From: Hyphomicrobiales bacterium
GTDB taxonomy: Bacteria > Pseudomonadota > Alphaproteobacteria > Rhizobiales > JAJFHB01
Assembly (NCBI GenBank): GCA_021775755.1
Contig: JAJFHE010000054.1
Coordinates: 62,001-126,000, forward strand
Direction: 5' to 3'
Length of the DNA: 64,000 bases
This document shows positions 17,550 to 25,387 of this stretch, one piece after another (the first letter of the stretch is position 1; every line of letters begins with the position of its first letter). The notes below the pieces were generated by a model, which worked only from the letters and a program-made list of their open reading frames with translations, was not told the DNA's origin and searched no databases. The position numbers were made by a program, and so were the translations under genes.

Positions 17550-18515
17550 ATGAGTGACCCGCTGACCGAAGCACCCGGCGCAACACCCCGGACGTTCCTG
17601 GGGTTTCCTTTCGCGCCCGATCTCGACAATCTCGAAGCCGATATTGCCATTCTCGGCGTCCCCTACGGCCTGCCCTATTACCCGGAAGAGCTTGCAAACG
17701 ATCAGTCGCACGCACCCGATGCGATCCGCCGCAATGCCCAGGATGCCGCCTGGGAAGAACCGCGCACCCGCATGCACTATGACTGGGACCTCGGCGGCCC
17801 GCTGCTCGACGGCCGTAACGTGAAGGTGGTCGACTGCGGCAACGTCACCGCCGACATGCGCGATCCGCAGGCGCATTACCGTCGCGCCGAAGAAGCGGCG
17901 CGCAGGATTTTCAACGCCGGCACCACTCTAGTCACGCTCGGTGGCGACCACGGCGTGCCGATCCCGGTTCTGCGCGCCCTGCCCCGCGACGAAACCGTCA
18001 CGCTTGTTCAGATCGACGCTCATATGGATTGGCGCGACGATGTCAACGGCGAGCCCAACGGGTACTCGAGCCCGATCCGCCGCGCTTCGGAGATGGAATG
18101 GATCGGGCCGATCGTGCAGATCGGCCTGCGCGGTGTTGGTTCCGCGCGCACGGGTGAAATCGAAGCCGCACAAGCCTACGGCGCCGAGCTGATATCGGCC
18201 TACGAAATGCACGAGATTGGCATCGAAGCCGTGCTCGACCGAATTCCCGGCAACGGCCCCTACTACCTGACCGTCGACGCGGACGGCATGGACCCTTCCA
18301 TCATGCCCGCCGTCACCGCTCCAACGCCCGGCGGCCTCACCTGGGTGCAGTTGCGCGCTCTGGTGCACGGCCTTGTGCGCAAGGGCCGGGTTCTCGGCAT
18401 GGACTTCGTCGAAGTCGCCCCGTCCCGCGACCATGGCAACATCACCCTCGTTCACGCAGAGCGTCTCTTGTGCAACTTCATCGGTGCCTGCGTCAGGGCG
18501 GGTTACTACGACTGA
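17550..18515 (+). CDS. Agmatinase/arginase-family ureohydrolase
   Basis: 321 aa. All manganese ligands of the ureohydrolase fold are present: His134 in GGDHG, Asp156-x-His158-x-Asp160 in DAHMD, and Asp243/Asp245/Asp248 in DADGMDP. It should split a guanidino compound to urea plus an amine. Agmatine is only one option; guanidinobutyrate, guanidinopropionate and formiminoglutamate enzymes share the motifs. Third gene of the GNAT/enolase operon. A second, divergent paralogue is at 47882 beside a polyamine transporter. Confidence 0.9.
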   Translation: MSDPLTEAPGATPRTFLGFPFAPDLDNLEADIAILGVPYGLPYYPEELANDQSHAPDAIRRNAQDAAWEEPRTRMHYDWDLGGPLLDGRNVKVVDCGNVTADMRDPQAHYRRAEEAARRIFNAGTTLVTLGGDHGVPIPVLRALPRDETVTLVQIDAHMDWRDDVNGEPNGYSSPIRRASEMEWIGPIVQIGLRGVGSARTGEIEAAQAYGAELISAYEMHEIGIEAVLDRIPGNGPYYLTVDADGMDPSIMPAVTAPTPGGLTWVQLRALVHGLVRKGRVLGMDFVEVAPSRDHGNITLVHAERLLCNFIGACVRAGYYD

Positions 18516-18730
18516 GCCGGCGGGTGGTATCCGGCGGTTGAGCATGTGGAACGTCCGGCAAACGACTGGTGCCGCCGAGTACGCAAGTCGGCGAGCAGGA
18601 AATCGCCGGGCGCTCCGGTCCCCATCCGCGCGCGATGTCTGGTTTAGACTAACAATTCACCGTCAGATTAACTGACCGGACAAGGGCGTTCGTGGTCCTG
18701 GCCGGTCATTCGCTGTGCCGCAGCGGATGA

Positions 18731-18766
18731 CAAAATGGGCGGAGAGCGGTCGTTCGCTGCAATTTG
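18731..18766 (+). repeat. Dispersed repeat, copy A
   Basis: Core GGGCGGAGAGCGGTCGTTCG with CTGC after it. It is closely matched by copy B 89 bases downstream. The tail (GGTC-TTCGCTGC type) recurs near 20233-20249. Confidence 0.65.
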
Positions 18767-18819
18767 AACGCACGTCCGAAAAATCCCAGAAGCCGACGTT
18801 AGGAAACTGTCATGAAAGG

Positions 18820-18856
18820 CAAAGATGGGCGGGAAGCGGTCCTTCGCTGCATATTG
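18820..18856 (+). repeat. Dispersed repeat, copy B
   Basis: Core GGGCGGGAAGCGGTCCTTCG followed by CTGC. It differs from copy A at only a few positions over about 36 bases. Confidence 0.65.
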
Positions 18857-18974
18857 CATCAACGTCGACTGTGCGGACAAAGCGGACCTCGGTTCAATGT
18901 CCGGTCTAGGAAAAAAATGCAGAGTGAACCTTCGTTAGCCGTCCTCAAGTTGACGCGCCGGCAGAAACCCGGTG

Positions 18975-19307
18975 TCAGTTTGCTTTGATGTTCAGCGAAC
19001 GCTTCAGCCAGTCAGAATACTCAGCAAGAGCCTTCTCATCACGCGAACAGTAGGTCCATTTCTGCTGTCGCTTTGCGGAAATAAATCCAGCGCGCCTGAG
19101 CAGATCAATATGACGGCTCATAGTGGGCTGACTAACTCCAAAATGCTCCGCGATAAGCTGAACGCACACCCCGGTCTCTACCGGGTCTGCTGATTCCTGA
19201 TGGCTGAAATTGCGGCTTGGGTCGTCCAAAACACGCAGAATCTCGATCCGTGTTTCGCTGGCAAGCACCTTGACTTGATCTTCTCGATTTGACATGCCCA
19301 TAGTCAT
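18975..19307 (-). CDS. ArsR-family transcriptional regulator
   Basis: 110 aa. Winged HTH: LASETRIEILRVL at about 16-28, recognition helix region CVQLIAEHFGVSQPTMSRHIDLLRRAGFI at 48-76, and wing AKRQQKWTYCSRD. A single CV motif and no paired metal cysteines, so it may sense an organic ligand or act by redox and not bind arsenic. It is divergent from the hydrolase at 19354. A near-perfect 16-bp inverted repeat (19297-19334) covers its first codons. In-frame ATGs at 19307, 19301 and 19295 are all possible starts; the last lies just outside the palindrome. Confidence 0.88.
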   Translation of the reverse strand: MTMGMSNREDQVKVLASETRIEILRVLDDPSRNFSHQESADPVETGVCVQLIAEHFGVSQPTMSRHIDLLRRAGFISAKRQQKWTYCSRDEKALAEYSDWLKRSLNIKAN

Positions 19308-19334
19308 ATAGCTATTTCGCTAAATGTCTATGGG
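19297..19334. promoter_or_regulatory. 16-bp inverted repeat: candidate ArsR operator
   Basis: Left arm CCCATAGTCATATAGC and right arm GCTAAATGTCTATGGG (14 of 16 paired) with a 6-base spacer. It is placed between the divergent regulator and hydrolase, where binding would block both promoters. Confidence 0.7.
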
Positions 19335-19353
19335 AAAGCTAAGAGGATCTACT

Positions 19354-20163
19354 ATGCTCAAAGTTGATGAACGGTTTTCATTTGAAGGCCAATCCATTGC
19401 GTGGGGATCGCTGGGTGAAGGCGATCCAATAATTCTCATCCATGGATTTCCCTGGTCTTCACAGGCATGGCGATCAATTGCGCCTTGGTTGGCGCGAACG
19501 CACAAGGTTTATTTCTTCGACATGCTTGGCTGTGGCCAGTCTGAAAAGAAGGAGGGGCAGAATGTGACCGAGACTGTGCAGAGCAATCTGCTGGAAGCTC
19601 TGATCAATCATTGGGGCATCGAGCGCCCGCAAGTCGTTGGTCATGATTTCGGTGGGTTGGCCGCATTGCGGGGCCATTTTGTGAATGGCATCGACTACGG
19701 CAAGTTGCACCTAATCAACGCCGTTGCCGTGCTGCCGTCCGGATCGCCATTCTATGCTCACGTCGCTAATTACGAACCCGCGTTTGCCGGATTACCGGAT
19801 TACGCGCACGAGGCGTTGTTTCGAGCTTATATTCAGGCTGCGGCACACTATCCTTTGCGAGAAGAAGCGATCCAGTTGTATTTTGAGCCGTGGTCCAATG
19901 AAGTCGGAAAGGCAGCGTTCTACCGGCAAATTGCCCAAGCTGATTTGTCTAATATTGAGGAGGCTCAAAAGCTGTATGCCGAGACCAACTTCGACACGCA
20001 TCTGATATGGGGAGCGAGAGATACCTTTATCCCTATTGCCCAAGGGGAGGAGCTACGGGGATTGGTCAAAGCCAAGAGCTTCACACCGATTGCGAATGCT
20101 TCACATATCGGTCACGAGGATGCACCTGAAACGCTACTGGGTGCACTTCTCCAGAATATTTGA
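19354..20163 (+). CDS. Alpha/beta hydrolase with Asp nucleophile (epoxide hydrolase/dehalogenase type)
   Basis: 269 aa from ATG 19354, which follows AAGAGGA by seven bases; an in-frame ATG at 19324 lies inside the operator-like palindrome. HGFPWSSQAW is the oxyanion region. The nucleophile elbow is GHDFGG (Asp near residue 101), as in epoxide hydrolases and haloalkane or haloacetate dehalogenases, not a serine. The acid is probably in WGARDTFIP and the base in NASHIGHEDAPE. Codon use is clearly less GC-biased in third positions than in the flanking kilobases, a sign of acquisition. Probably controlled by the divergent ArsR protein. Confidence 0.85.
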   Translation: MLKVDERFSFEGQSIAWGSLGEGDPIILIHGFPWSSQAWRSIAPWLARTHKVYFFDMLGCGQSEKKEGQNVTETVQSNLLEALINHWGIERPQVVGHDFGGLAALRGHFVNGIDYGKLHLINAVAVLPSGSPFYAHVANYEPAFAGLPDYAHEALFRAYIQAAAHYPLREEAIQLYFEPWSNEVGKAAFYRQIAQADLSNIEEAQKLYAETNFDTHLIWGARDTFIPIAQGEELRGLVKAKSFTPIANASHIGHEDAPETLLGALLQNI

Positions 20164-20310
20164 AGATTCGCTCTGCCGCAGCCGCGTTAGCTGTCGTTCG
20201 GGGCAGTGCAGAAAACGGTCAGTATGGGCTCAATGCGGGCTTTCGCTGCGCCAGCGATGACCGGCAGCAAAGGGCCGAAAGCTGAACTAACGCTAAAGGC
20301 AGTTTTTGGT

Positions 20311-20530
20311 CGATTTTGTTGATAAAGTCCTTTTTTGGAGCTGGTTCAAAAAACTCCGGCCCACAGGCGAGCTTTTCAAAAAATAAGCTGAGGGGACAGC
20401 CATCAACTCAATATCTTTCCGTGTGACGCACTGAAGTGTGCTCAGGGGGATTATGGATTCGATCCTTGATGAAATCGGGTTCTGCCAAGAAAATCGGCCC
20501 TCCAAATTTCCGACTTTATCAACACAATCG
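20311..20530. mobile_element. MITE-like element or IS remnant with inverted ends
   Basis: Ends CGATTTTGTTGATAAAGTC (20311-20329) and GACTTTATCAACACAATCG (20512-20530) are inverted copies with 18 of 19 positions paired. Similarity fades outwards and inwards. About 180 bases lie between, with no transposase. No clear target duplication is visible. Confidence 0.6.
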
Positions 20531-20637
20531 GCACAAAATCTCCGTTCCGATCGACGCTCGTGCACTTCCGTTTTGGGTGCCGAGGCGGGCGTCGGGAGCA
20601 CGATTGGTCCGGAATGTCCGAACTTGGAGGCGGAGCA

Positions 20638-20677
20638 GAAGTCCCGCCGCCGGACTCAGAACGGTAGACAATGACCC
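20638..20677 (+). repeat. 40-bp direct repeat, copy 1 (downstream of PhyH gene)
   Basis: Begins GAAGTCCCGCCGCC and ends GGTAGACAATGACCC. It matches 21936-21975 at 37 of 40 positions. The two copies bracket the PhyH gene. Confidence 0.75.
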
Positions 20678-20760
20678 GAAGCGGAAACCCGGGGCCTATT
20701 TACCAACCCATCCGTAGCCGGCAGCATTTCGACCGCCAATAGAATGCGTTAGCCGCCGGC

Positions 20761-21705
20761 CTAAGTGGTATAGAGCTCTCCTGTAACATCCGAACTCCCG
20801 GCGCTAATTTGCGCCTCCGGATCGCCCGTATGCCCGTAGCTTGACCATGTCGCAAAGCCCAATCTTTCGACTCGCTCCGATGAGTTGCGGGCGAACACAT
20901 CTGGACGCAATCCCCGGGAGTAGTTCTCCAATGCCCGGAATTGCGGGCCGCAGGCAACCGTTGTGACGCCAAAGCGGGACTGATTGCTCGTGTTTGGCGC
21001 AGCCCCATGCCAAAGCCTTGCGTCAAACACAATTGCCGTGCCAGCGGGTCCGGCCGCCGGGACTGTCGGCACTCTGTGCGGGACGGAGGCATCGGGCTCC
21101 TGGCCACTGAGATGACTCATGGGCACAATTCGGGTTGCCCCTGTCTCTTCAGTAAAATCTGTAATCATCCACATCGCATTCACGGCCGCAGCCGGGGCAA
21201 TCGGCCGGCCTGCAGGTGCAGGGTTGAGGCACGTGCCCGTCCCGCGCGTCATTGCTGACAGTTTAGGATTGCCCTCACCCGGCAAAACCGGCTGCGGCAT
21301 CCACCATTGATCGGTATGAAGCGGCATCGTACCGGCGCCAGGGTGCTGGATTTGGGCATCGACGCATGAAATCTGGTAGTCCGGCCCGATGAGATGTTCA
21401 ACGAGTGCGCAGTAAATTTCCTGCTCGATCAGCTCAAAGAAGATGTCGCCTTTGTTCAGCAGCATACCGACCCACTGATTGACCGGATCGGTATTGGCCG
21501 GATTCTTCATGCTGTGCATCTTGCGCTCGACAGACGCTTGCTCGACGAGACGATCCTGAACTGCCCGCAAACTGTTGGCCTCAAGCGCACGTTCGACGAT
21601 GCAGTAGCCGAAACGCTCCAGGTCAGCACTTAGGGTCTCTAACTGTTGAGTGGGACAGGGCAAGTCTTCATCTTGCCAGCGAAGAGGATAGGTTTGTCGC
21701 TTCAT
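20761..21705 (-). CDS. Phytanoyl-CoA dioxygenase (PhyH) family oxygenase
   Basis: 314 aa. Non-heme Fe(II)/2-oxoglutarate oxygenase: the iron triad is His130-x-Asp132 (PLHTDQW) and His233 (LWHGAAPN), with the 2-oxoglutarate arginine Arg244 in SRFGV. The DSBH core runs from about 115 to 250, with a C-terminal extension. It hydroxylates an unknown small molecule. It stands alone in the repeat-rich stretch and is flanked by direct copies of a 40-bp repeat, so it may have moved as a unit. It is only distantly similar to the second PhyH protein at 57134. Confidence 0.88.
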   Translation of the reverse strand: MKRQTYPLRWQDEDLPCPTQQLETLSADLERFGYCIVERALEANSLRAVQDRLVEQASVERKMHSMKNPANTDPVNQWVGMLLNKGDIFFELIEQEIYCALVEHLIGPDYQISCVDAQIQHPGAGTMPLHTDQWWMPQPVLPGEGNPKLSAMTRGTGTCLNPAPAGRPIAPAAAVNAMWMITDFTEETGATRIVPMSHLSGQEPDASVPHRVPTVPAAGPAGTAIVFDARLWHGAAPNTSNQSRFGVTTVACGPQFRALENYSRGLRPDVFARNSSERVERLGFATWSSYGHTGDPEAQISAGSSDVTGELYTT

Positions 21706-22175
21706 TCCGGCTTCCTCTCAGACCATCGACGATACGGCTGGCGGAGCGCAAACATCGGCCAATTCACGGCGCGCGCAGCTTTGCCAACCAGAATGGTGTC
21801 GAGTGTATATCTCTGCCGTCTGTGGAACCATGGCGACAGCCTGTCGCACAGGTTGCCGAATGTCGGAATTTGGCGGTGGGCTCAACAGGTGGACGCAACA
21901 CTTTAATTTTTGAACGAAGTTGGAGTGTTGGACATGAAGTCCCGCCGCCAGCCTCAGTACGGTAGACAATGACCCTTATGCGGCATCTGGGATGACCGAA
22001 GTACGGCGTTGCGCTACAACCGTCATGCCCGATTGGGCGCTTCAATATCCGAACGTGGGGAAGAGCGGACCGGTCAGCAGGTCACCAAGCTCCTCAAGAG
22101 TACCAAGGCCGGGCCTTCGGAAACAGGCTGCAACCACAGCCACAGCATGAAACAGCCAGCTAAGCGCGGTGTCAG
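21706..22175. other. Gene-free stretch with repeats
   Basis: No gene is supported. It includes an imperfect hairpin near 21893-21932 (CAACACTT... / ...AGTGTTG), the second copy of the 40-bp repeat and general low coding character. Short frames on both strands are not convincing. Confidence 0.5.
21936..21975 (+). repeat. 40-bp direct repeat, copy 2 (upstream of PhyH gene)
   Basis: Begins GAAGTCCCGCCGCC and ends GGTAGACAATGACCC, with three mismatches to copy 1. Same orientation. Confidence 0.75.
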
Positions 22176-22463
22176 CTAGCCCGTCAAATGGACTACGTTA
22201 TCGTAAGCCTCGGCGCTGGGTGCCGCCGTGAGAAATTCCGCCATGCTTCCCCAGATCGCCTGGACTTGTTCGCTCGCCGCTTCAGCCGCTTCTTGACTCT
22301 CATAGATCGCCATTGTGACGCCGTGTCCGTCAGAGCGCCAGGCGCTGTAGGCGTCTACGACCCCGGCTATGGACTTGATCTGTCCTTTGATATCTTCAAT
22401 TCTTGCTTCCGTTTCGTCCAGTCGAGCTGGATCGCCTTGGTATGTCGTAACTCGTGCATACAT
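22176..22463 (-). CDS. Small ABM-like (dimeric alpha/beta barrel) protein
   Basis: 95 aa. The ATG at 22463 is chosen because GGAGG stands nine bases before it; the upstream in-frame ATG at 22478 lacks this. The pattern MYARVTTYQGDPARLDE..., a central AYSAWRSDGHGVTMAIYESQEAAEAA and a C-terminal helix match the ferredoxin-like fold of antibiotic-biosynthesis-monooxygenase-type proteins. Members range from quinol monooxygenases to proteins with no known activity; no catalytic residue can be assigned here. Probably an orphan gene within the accessory stretch. Confidence 0.7.
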   Translation of the reverse strand: MYARVTTYQGDPARLDETEARIEDIKGQIKSIAGVVDAYSAWRSDGHGVTMAIYESQEAAEAASEQVQAIWGSMAEFLTAAPSAEAYDNVVHLTG

Positions 22464-23120
22464 GAGCGTCGCCTCCATTGTCTTGCTCGTTTACCGTTAC
22501 ATGCGCTGATCCAAATCACAAATCATTCATGAACCTGCAGCGATGGTTCCGGGAACTGTCAAATGGGTCAAATTTGGTCGTCGGGCTGATGGCAGGCATC
22601 GGGGGCTAGAGGTGGCGAGCAAGTGGCAATTCGCACGACCGAGAGGGGCACTTCTTCCATTCGGCGAGATTGGCTCAACGGCGATTAATGGCATTGAATT
22701 ACCGTCTGCGACGGTCTCCGATGACGGCAACTATCGAATAGATTCCAGACCTAGACCGCTTCACGTTCATATAGAATCGTTTGACCGGTGTTTCGCGTCT
22801 GCTGGCAAGGCACAGGTCGTGCAGTGGACTTCCCGTCCACAAGGGGGCTGTAACGCTGTCCAGGAGGCGCAAAACCCCGGCCTTCGGTGGGCCAAATCGG
22901 CTCACCGACTTCGTAGCGTCGCTTGCCCGATACACCGCATCGCGCGTCGCGCCGCGCCTTGCCGGATGAACCGATTTGACCCATCAAACGTTTCCATATG
23001 AACGTGAAACGGTCTAGGAGGCCCACTCTTCCACTTTCGACCACCTTTTCACCGTCGAACTGACCAACCCGAGAAGGGGAGTTTTGCCGCTTTACCGGCA
23101 ACCCGATAACTTCTCGGGAC
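22464..23120. other. Gene-free stretch holding a second MITE-like element
   Basis: No gene is supported. The 152-codon frame at 22543-23001 and opposing frames run through the inverted-repeat element and have no protein character. Besides the element at 22750-23018 there is a 9-bp stem CCCGAGAAG/CTTCTCGGG with a 33-base loop at 23068-23118, just past the end of the DUF3592-like gene. Confidence 0.5.
22750..23018. mobile_element. MITE-like element with ~39-bp terminal inverted repeats
   Basis: The left end starts CCTAGACCGCTTCACGTTCA and the right end, read on the other strand, starts CCTAGACCGTTTCACGTTCA. Pairing continues for 39 bases with 34 matches. Total length 269 bases, no coding content. 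The outer CTAGACCG/CGGTCTAG ends are perfect. No obvious target-site duplication. Confidence 0.7.
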
Positions 23121-23570
23121 CTAGCGATCAGCCCCTCTCATCAACCGCCGCAGGCCGGTGCCCGCCGTCAGAACGAGGATTGCACCGCAAGCGAGGAGGA
23201 CCAGCGGCAACAACCAGTTGCGAAATCCCTCGGCGATCAGCGCTTCGTCGGGCTTACCTTGAAGGTAGGTTACGACAACGCGTTCGCCTTCCGCATAGCT
23301 TGCCGGGTTGGCGCCGGTTCGATGTCGAAAGGTAATGGTTCGTCCATCGGGCATCTCGAACGTGACGATTGGAAACAGCGACGCCTGGCCACTGGCACTC
23401 GTGGTGGAACCAGGTTCCAGAGCGGTCACTGTTCCGGTTGCATTTTTGCCGTGGACCAGCAGGTTAATCTGAAGAACGGCAAAATAAAGTCCGCCCGATA
23501 TGAGCCCGATGCCAACCAGGACCGCAACCGGCAGCGCCAATAACAGGGATCGTCTCTGTTGTGGAGTCAT
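23121..23570 (-). CDS. DUF3592-like membrane protein
   Basis: 149 aa. Two membrane spans, at about residues 8-36 and 118-140, flank a ~75-residue extracytoplasmic beta domain. That domain has the pattern GKNATGTVTALEPG...PIVTFEMPDGRTITFRHRTG...YAEGERVVVTYLQGKPDEALI, characteristic of DUF3592. Function unknown; such proteins are widespread and often sit alone. The final residues (LRRLMRGADR) are basic and cytoplasmic. Confidence 0.8.
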   Translation of the reverse strand: MTPQQRRSLLLALPVAVLVGIGLISGGLYFAVLQINLLVHGKNATGTVTALEPGSTTSASGQASLFPIVTFEMPDGRTITFRHRTGANPASYAEGERVVVTYLQGKPDEALIAEGFRNWLLPLVLLACGAILVLTAGTGLRRLMRGADR

Positions 23571-23847
23571 CTGGAGTGACTACTTCGCACACGTTTTTCA
23601 ACCACGAATGATCGTGGCCTGTTGTTGCCTGAAATTCACATCAACATGGCGTGAGGATGAGACCGTCGCCTAATGGGATGTCCCGATCGCGCTGCCGAAC
23701 ACCCGGGTCCGCGAACAGTGAAAATCCAGACATTCTCGTCGCAATCCGCACGCAATGTCTGCTTTCGGTTGCCGGTTCGCCATCTGGTTGGCAGGTGGGG
23801 CAAGGGCACTTGTGTCCCCAAGCCGGATCGTGGGACGTGACCCTAAA

Positions 23848-24255
23848 TCAGGTCCTTGCCAGAGTGCTGACCATAATCACACTGCCTTGATGATACAAAA
23901 GTCCTGCCAGTAGAAGCGCAAGCATGTAAGGCAGGGCACGGCGGGTCGTTAAGCCGACGATGGCGCATGCAAGGACGATGATGCAGAACCAGCCGAGGGT
24001 CCAAAACAGCCATATCCTGACCGGCAGAACAAACAACACGGTCGCCCAGAGCGGAATGCAAACGGCGACGGCATTTCGAAGCCAGGAGTGTGCTCGCTGT
24101 CGATGAAGTCGAACCGCAACGGCAGCCAGGACAAGCAGGGATAGGCTGAGGAACAGAATACTCATAAAGGGAAACGGCAACCAGAATACCCAGTCGCCGT
24201 AAGGCAAGGGCAACAATTCGTACGCGGTGTTCAAACTCAAGGTTCTTCCAATCAA
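23848..24255 (-). CDS. Hypothetical four-span membrane protein
   Basis: 135 aa with four hydrophobic segments, at about 25-48, 62-82, 83-102 and 108-122, and arginine-rich loops (LHRQRAHSWLR, TTRRA). The hydrophobic periodicity is convincing, and the competing frame 23843-24358 on the same strand is low-complexity and cysteine-rich, so this frame was chosen. I recognise no family. The upstream 270 bases contain another GCAATGTCTGCTTTCGG repeat word (near 23750). The start codon is uncertain. Confidence 0.5.
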   Translation of the reverse strand: MIGRTLSLNTAYELLPLPYGDWVFWLPFPFMSILFLSLSLLVLAAVAVRLHRQRAHSWLRNAVAVCIPLWATVLFVLPVRIWLFWTLGWFCIIVLACAIVGLTTRRALPYMLALLLAGLLYHQGSVIMVSTLART

Positions 24256-24483
24256 TGCCCATTGCGATCATGATGACACCATTCACGGCGTCCTGATCGA
24301 GCCGAAAGATCGGCGTGCAACGGAACCGGGTCAAGCATATCCTTCTTTCTAAATCCAACCGATGTCTCCTGCTGGCACCTTTCAGAGGTTGGCAGTCTGT
24401 GCCGGGTACGTCCGAACTCGATTGCAGTCCGCGCTCGCAAAGCAGGGTGAATTGATGAGTACATGGTCCGGCGCATTGACATC

Positions 24484-25233
24484 TCAGGGCGTCACGAGAT
24501 CCAGCAGCATGGCTTTGATCGCGGCTTGAGCATTGGTACGCGCATTCAGTTTCGCTCGGACATTGCCCAGTTGCTTTTCAACGGTCTTGGGATGTGTCCC
24601 TATACGAGCGGCGATCTGTTTGGTGCGTAGTCCACGCATAATCCAAAGCAGGCATTCGCGTTCGCGCACCGACAGCTGGCGTTTTCTGCCGACAAGCGCC
24701 GAGCCCTGTACGTTAGCGTCGAACACCTGCGCCAGTTCTCGCACGCGGTCGTACATGTGACGCAGATGCCGTCTGAAACCTTCGCGCGAGAACTCCGGCG
24801 ACCCGACAAGCGAAATCCCGCCCCGGCACAGCGGATGACGGCCGCGCAGCGGCAGGGCAATGCCGTGTGACATCCCCGATTCCAGTCCCATGAGATGGGT
24901 TTGCGCCTGCCTTGCCGGCAACCTTCCGCGCCGCGCCAGCTCATAGACACGGGCGAACGTCAAAGGCGATACGCGGGTCACACAGTGCTCGATGATGTAG
25001 TCGTGATTGGCGCACCCGCCCTCGGCATAGGCATCTTCCCAGGCGTCGTCGAAGCGTCCGACAAACAGGAACTCGCCGGCTGGCCGGCTGTCGGGTGTCG
25101 GCGCAACCGCGAGGCCGTATTTGCCCGCCTCGAAACCGCACCGGTGCAATTCTCCAAGCATCGCCGCCCACGCCTCATCCAGTGTGCCGGCCTGGCGGAT
25201 CGTATCGGCTAGCTGCAGCGTCTCGCGATACAT
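24484..25233 (-). CDS. LuxR-type transcriptional regulator (autoinducer-domain-like)
   Basis: 249 aa from the ATG at 25233 (an in-frame ATG at 25263 would add ten residues). The N-terminal ~165 residues resemble the autoinducer-binding domain layout (FEAGKYGLAV...DDAWEDAYAEGGCANHDYIIEHCVTRVSPLTFA...SHGIALPLRG). The LuxR HTH follows at about 185-245 (LSVRERECLLWIMRGLRTKQIAARIGTHPKTVEKQLGNVRAKL). No luxI-type synthase is in the window, so it is a solo regulator. The divergent secreted protein at 25388 is the likely target. A G6/C6 palindrome lies between them. Confidence 0.88.
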   Translation of the reverse strand: MYRETLQLADTIRQAGTLDEAWAAMLGELHRCGFEAGKYGLAVAPTPDSRPAGEFLFVGRFDDAWEDAYAEGGCANHDYIIEHCVTRVSPLTFARVYELARRGRLPARQAQTHLMGLESGMSHGIALPLRGRHPLCRGGISLVGSPEFSREGFRRHLRHMYDRVRELAQVFDANVQGSALVGRKRQLSVRERECLLWIMRGLRTKQIAARIGTHPKTVEKQLGNVRAKLNARTNAQAAIKAMLLDLVTP

Positions 25234-25291
25234 GGTTCGAACCCTGTGGCTCCGCACACCCATCCTACACTAGGACCTCTTCAAGCAGCTA

Positions 25292-25308
25292 TGGGGGGAT
25301 TCCCCCCA
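25292..25308. promoter_or_regulatory. 17-bp palindrome between LuxR gene and secreted protein
   Basis: TGGGGGGA-T-TCCCCCCA, symmetric around one base. It lies in the divergent promoter region in the size range of a lux box, but its sequence differs from known lux boxes. Confidence 0.5.
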
Positions 25309-25387
25309 ATTGCGTCCCCCGGCGATGGCACCCAACTACACGGGAGTGGACGCACCACAGCTCCGCCATCAACGGAGGGACAAACCG

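Larger units (their letters stand above)
18516..18974. other. Gene-free stretch with degenerate short repeats
   Basis: No gene is supported. Frames of 64-70 codons overlap each other on opposite strands and follow the repeats. It holds two related ~36-bp repeats (18731-18766 and 18820-18856), a further diverged match near 18701-18728, and short GATGTCTGGTTTAG / AATGTCCGGTCTAGG words near 18632 and 18896 that recur elsewhere in the window. Confidence 0.55.
20164..20760. other. Gene-free stretch with a MITE-like element
   Basis: No gene is supported here. It contains degenerate repeats near 20180-20290, a ~220-bp element bounded by inverted repeats (20311-20530) and one copy of a 40-bp repeat (20638-20677). 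Frames crossing it (for example 20293-20601, minus) lack family matches and span the element ends, so I treat them as repeat-derived. Confidence 0.55.

Noticed and set aside
20293-20601. 102-codon minus frame in the repeat stretch
   Set aside because: It crosses the ends of the MITE-like element and has no domain or ribosome site; it is a product of the repeat.
22543-23001. 152-codon plus frame and opposing minus frames
   Set aside because: They run through the 269-bp inverted-repeat element; composition and lack of motifs argue against a protein.
23068-23118. Hairpin as a terminator for the DUF3592-like gene
   Set aside because: The 9-bp stem has a 33-base loop and no U tract, so termination is not supported.
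23843-24358. 171-codon minus frame overlapping the four-span membrane protein
   Set aside because: Cysteine- and serine-rich low-complexity translation without hydrophobic pattern; the other frame is clearly membrane-like.
25228-25250. GGTTCGAACC resembling a tRNA T-loop
   Set aside because: No matching acceptor, D or anticodon arms around it, and the expected stem does not pair; coincidence next to the LuxR start.
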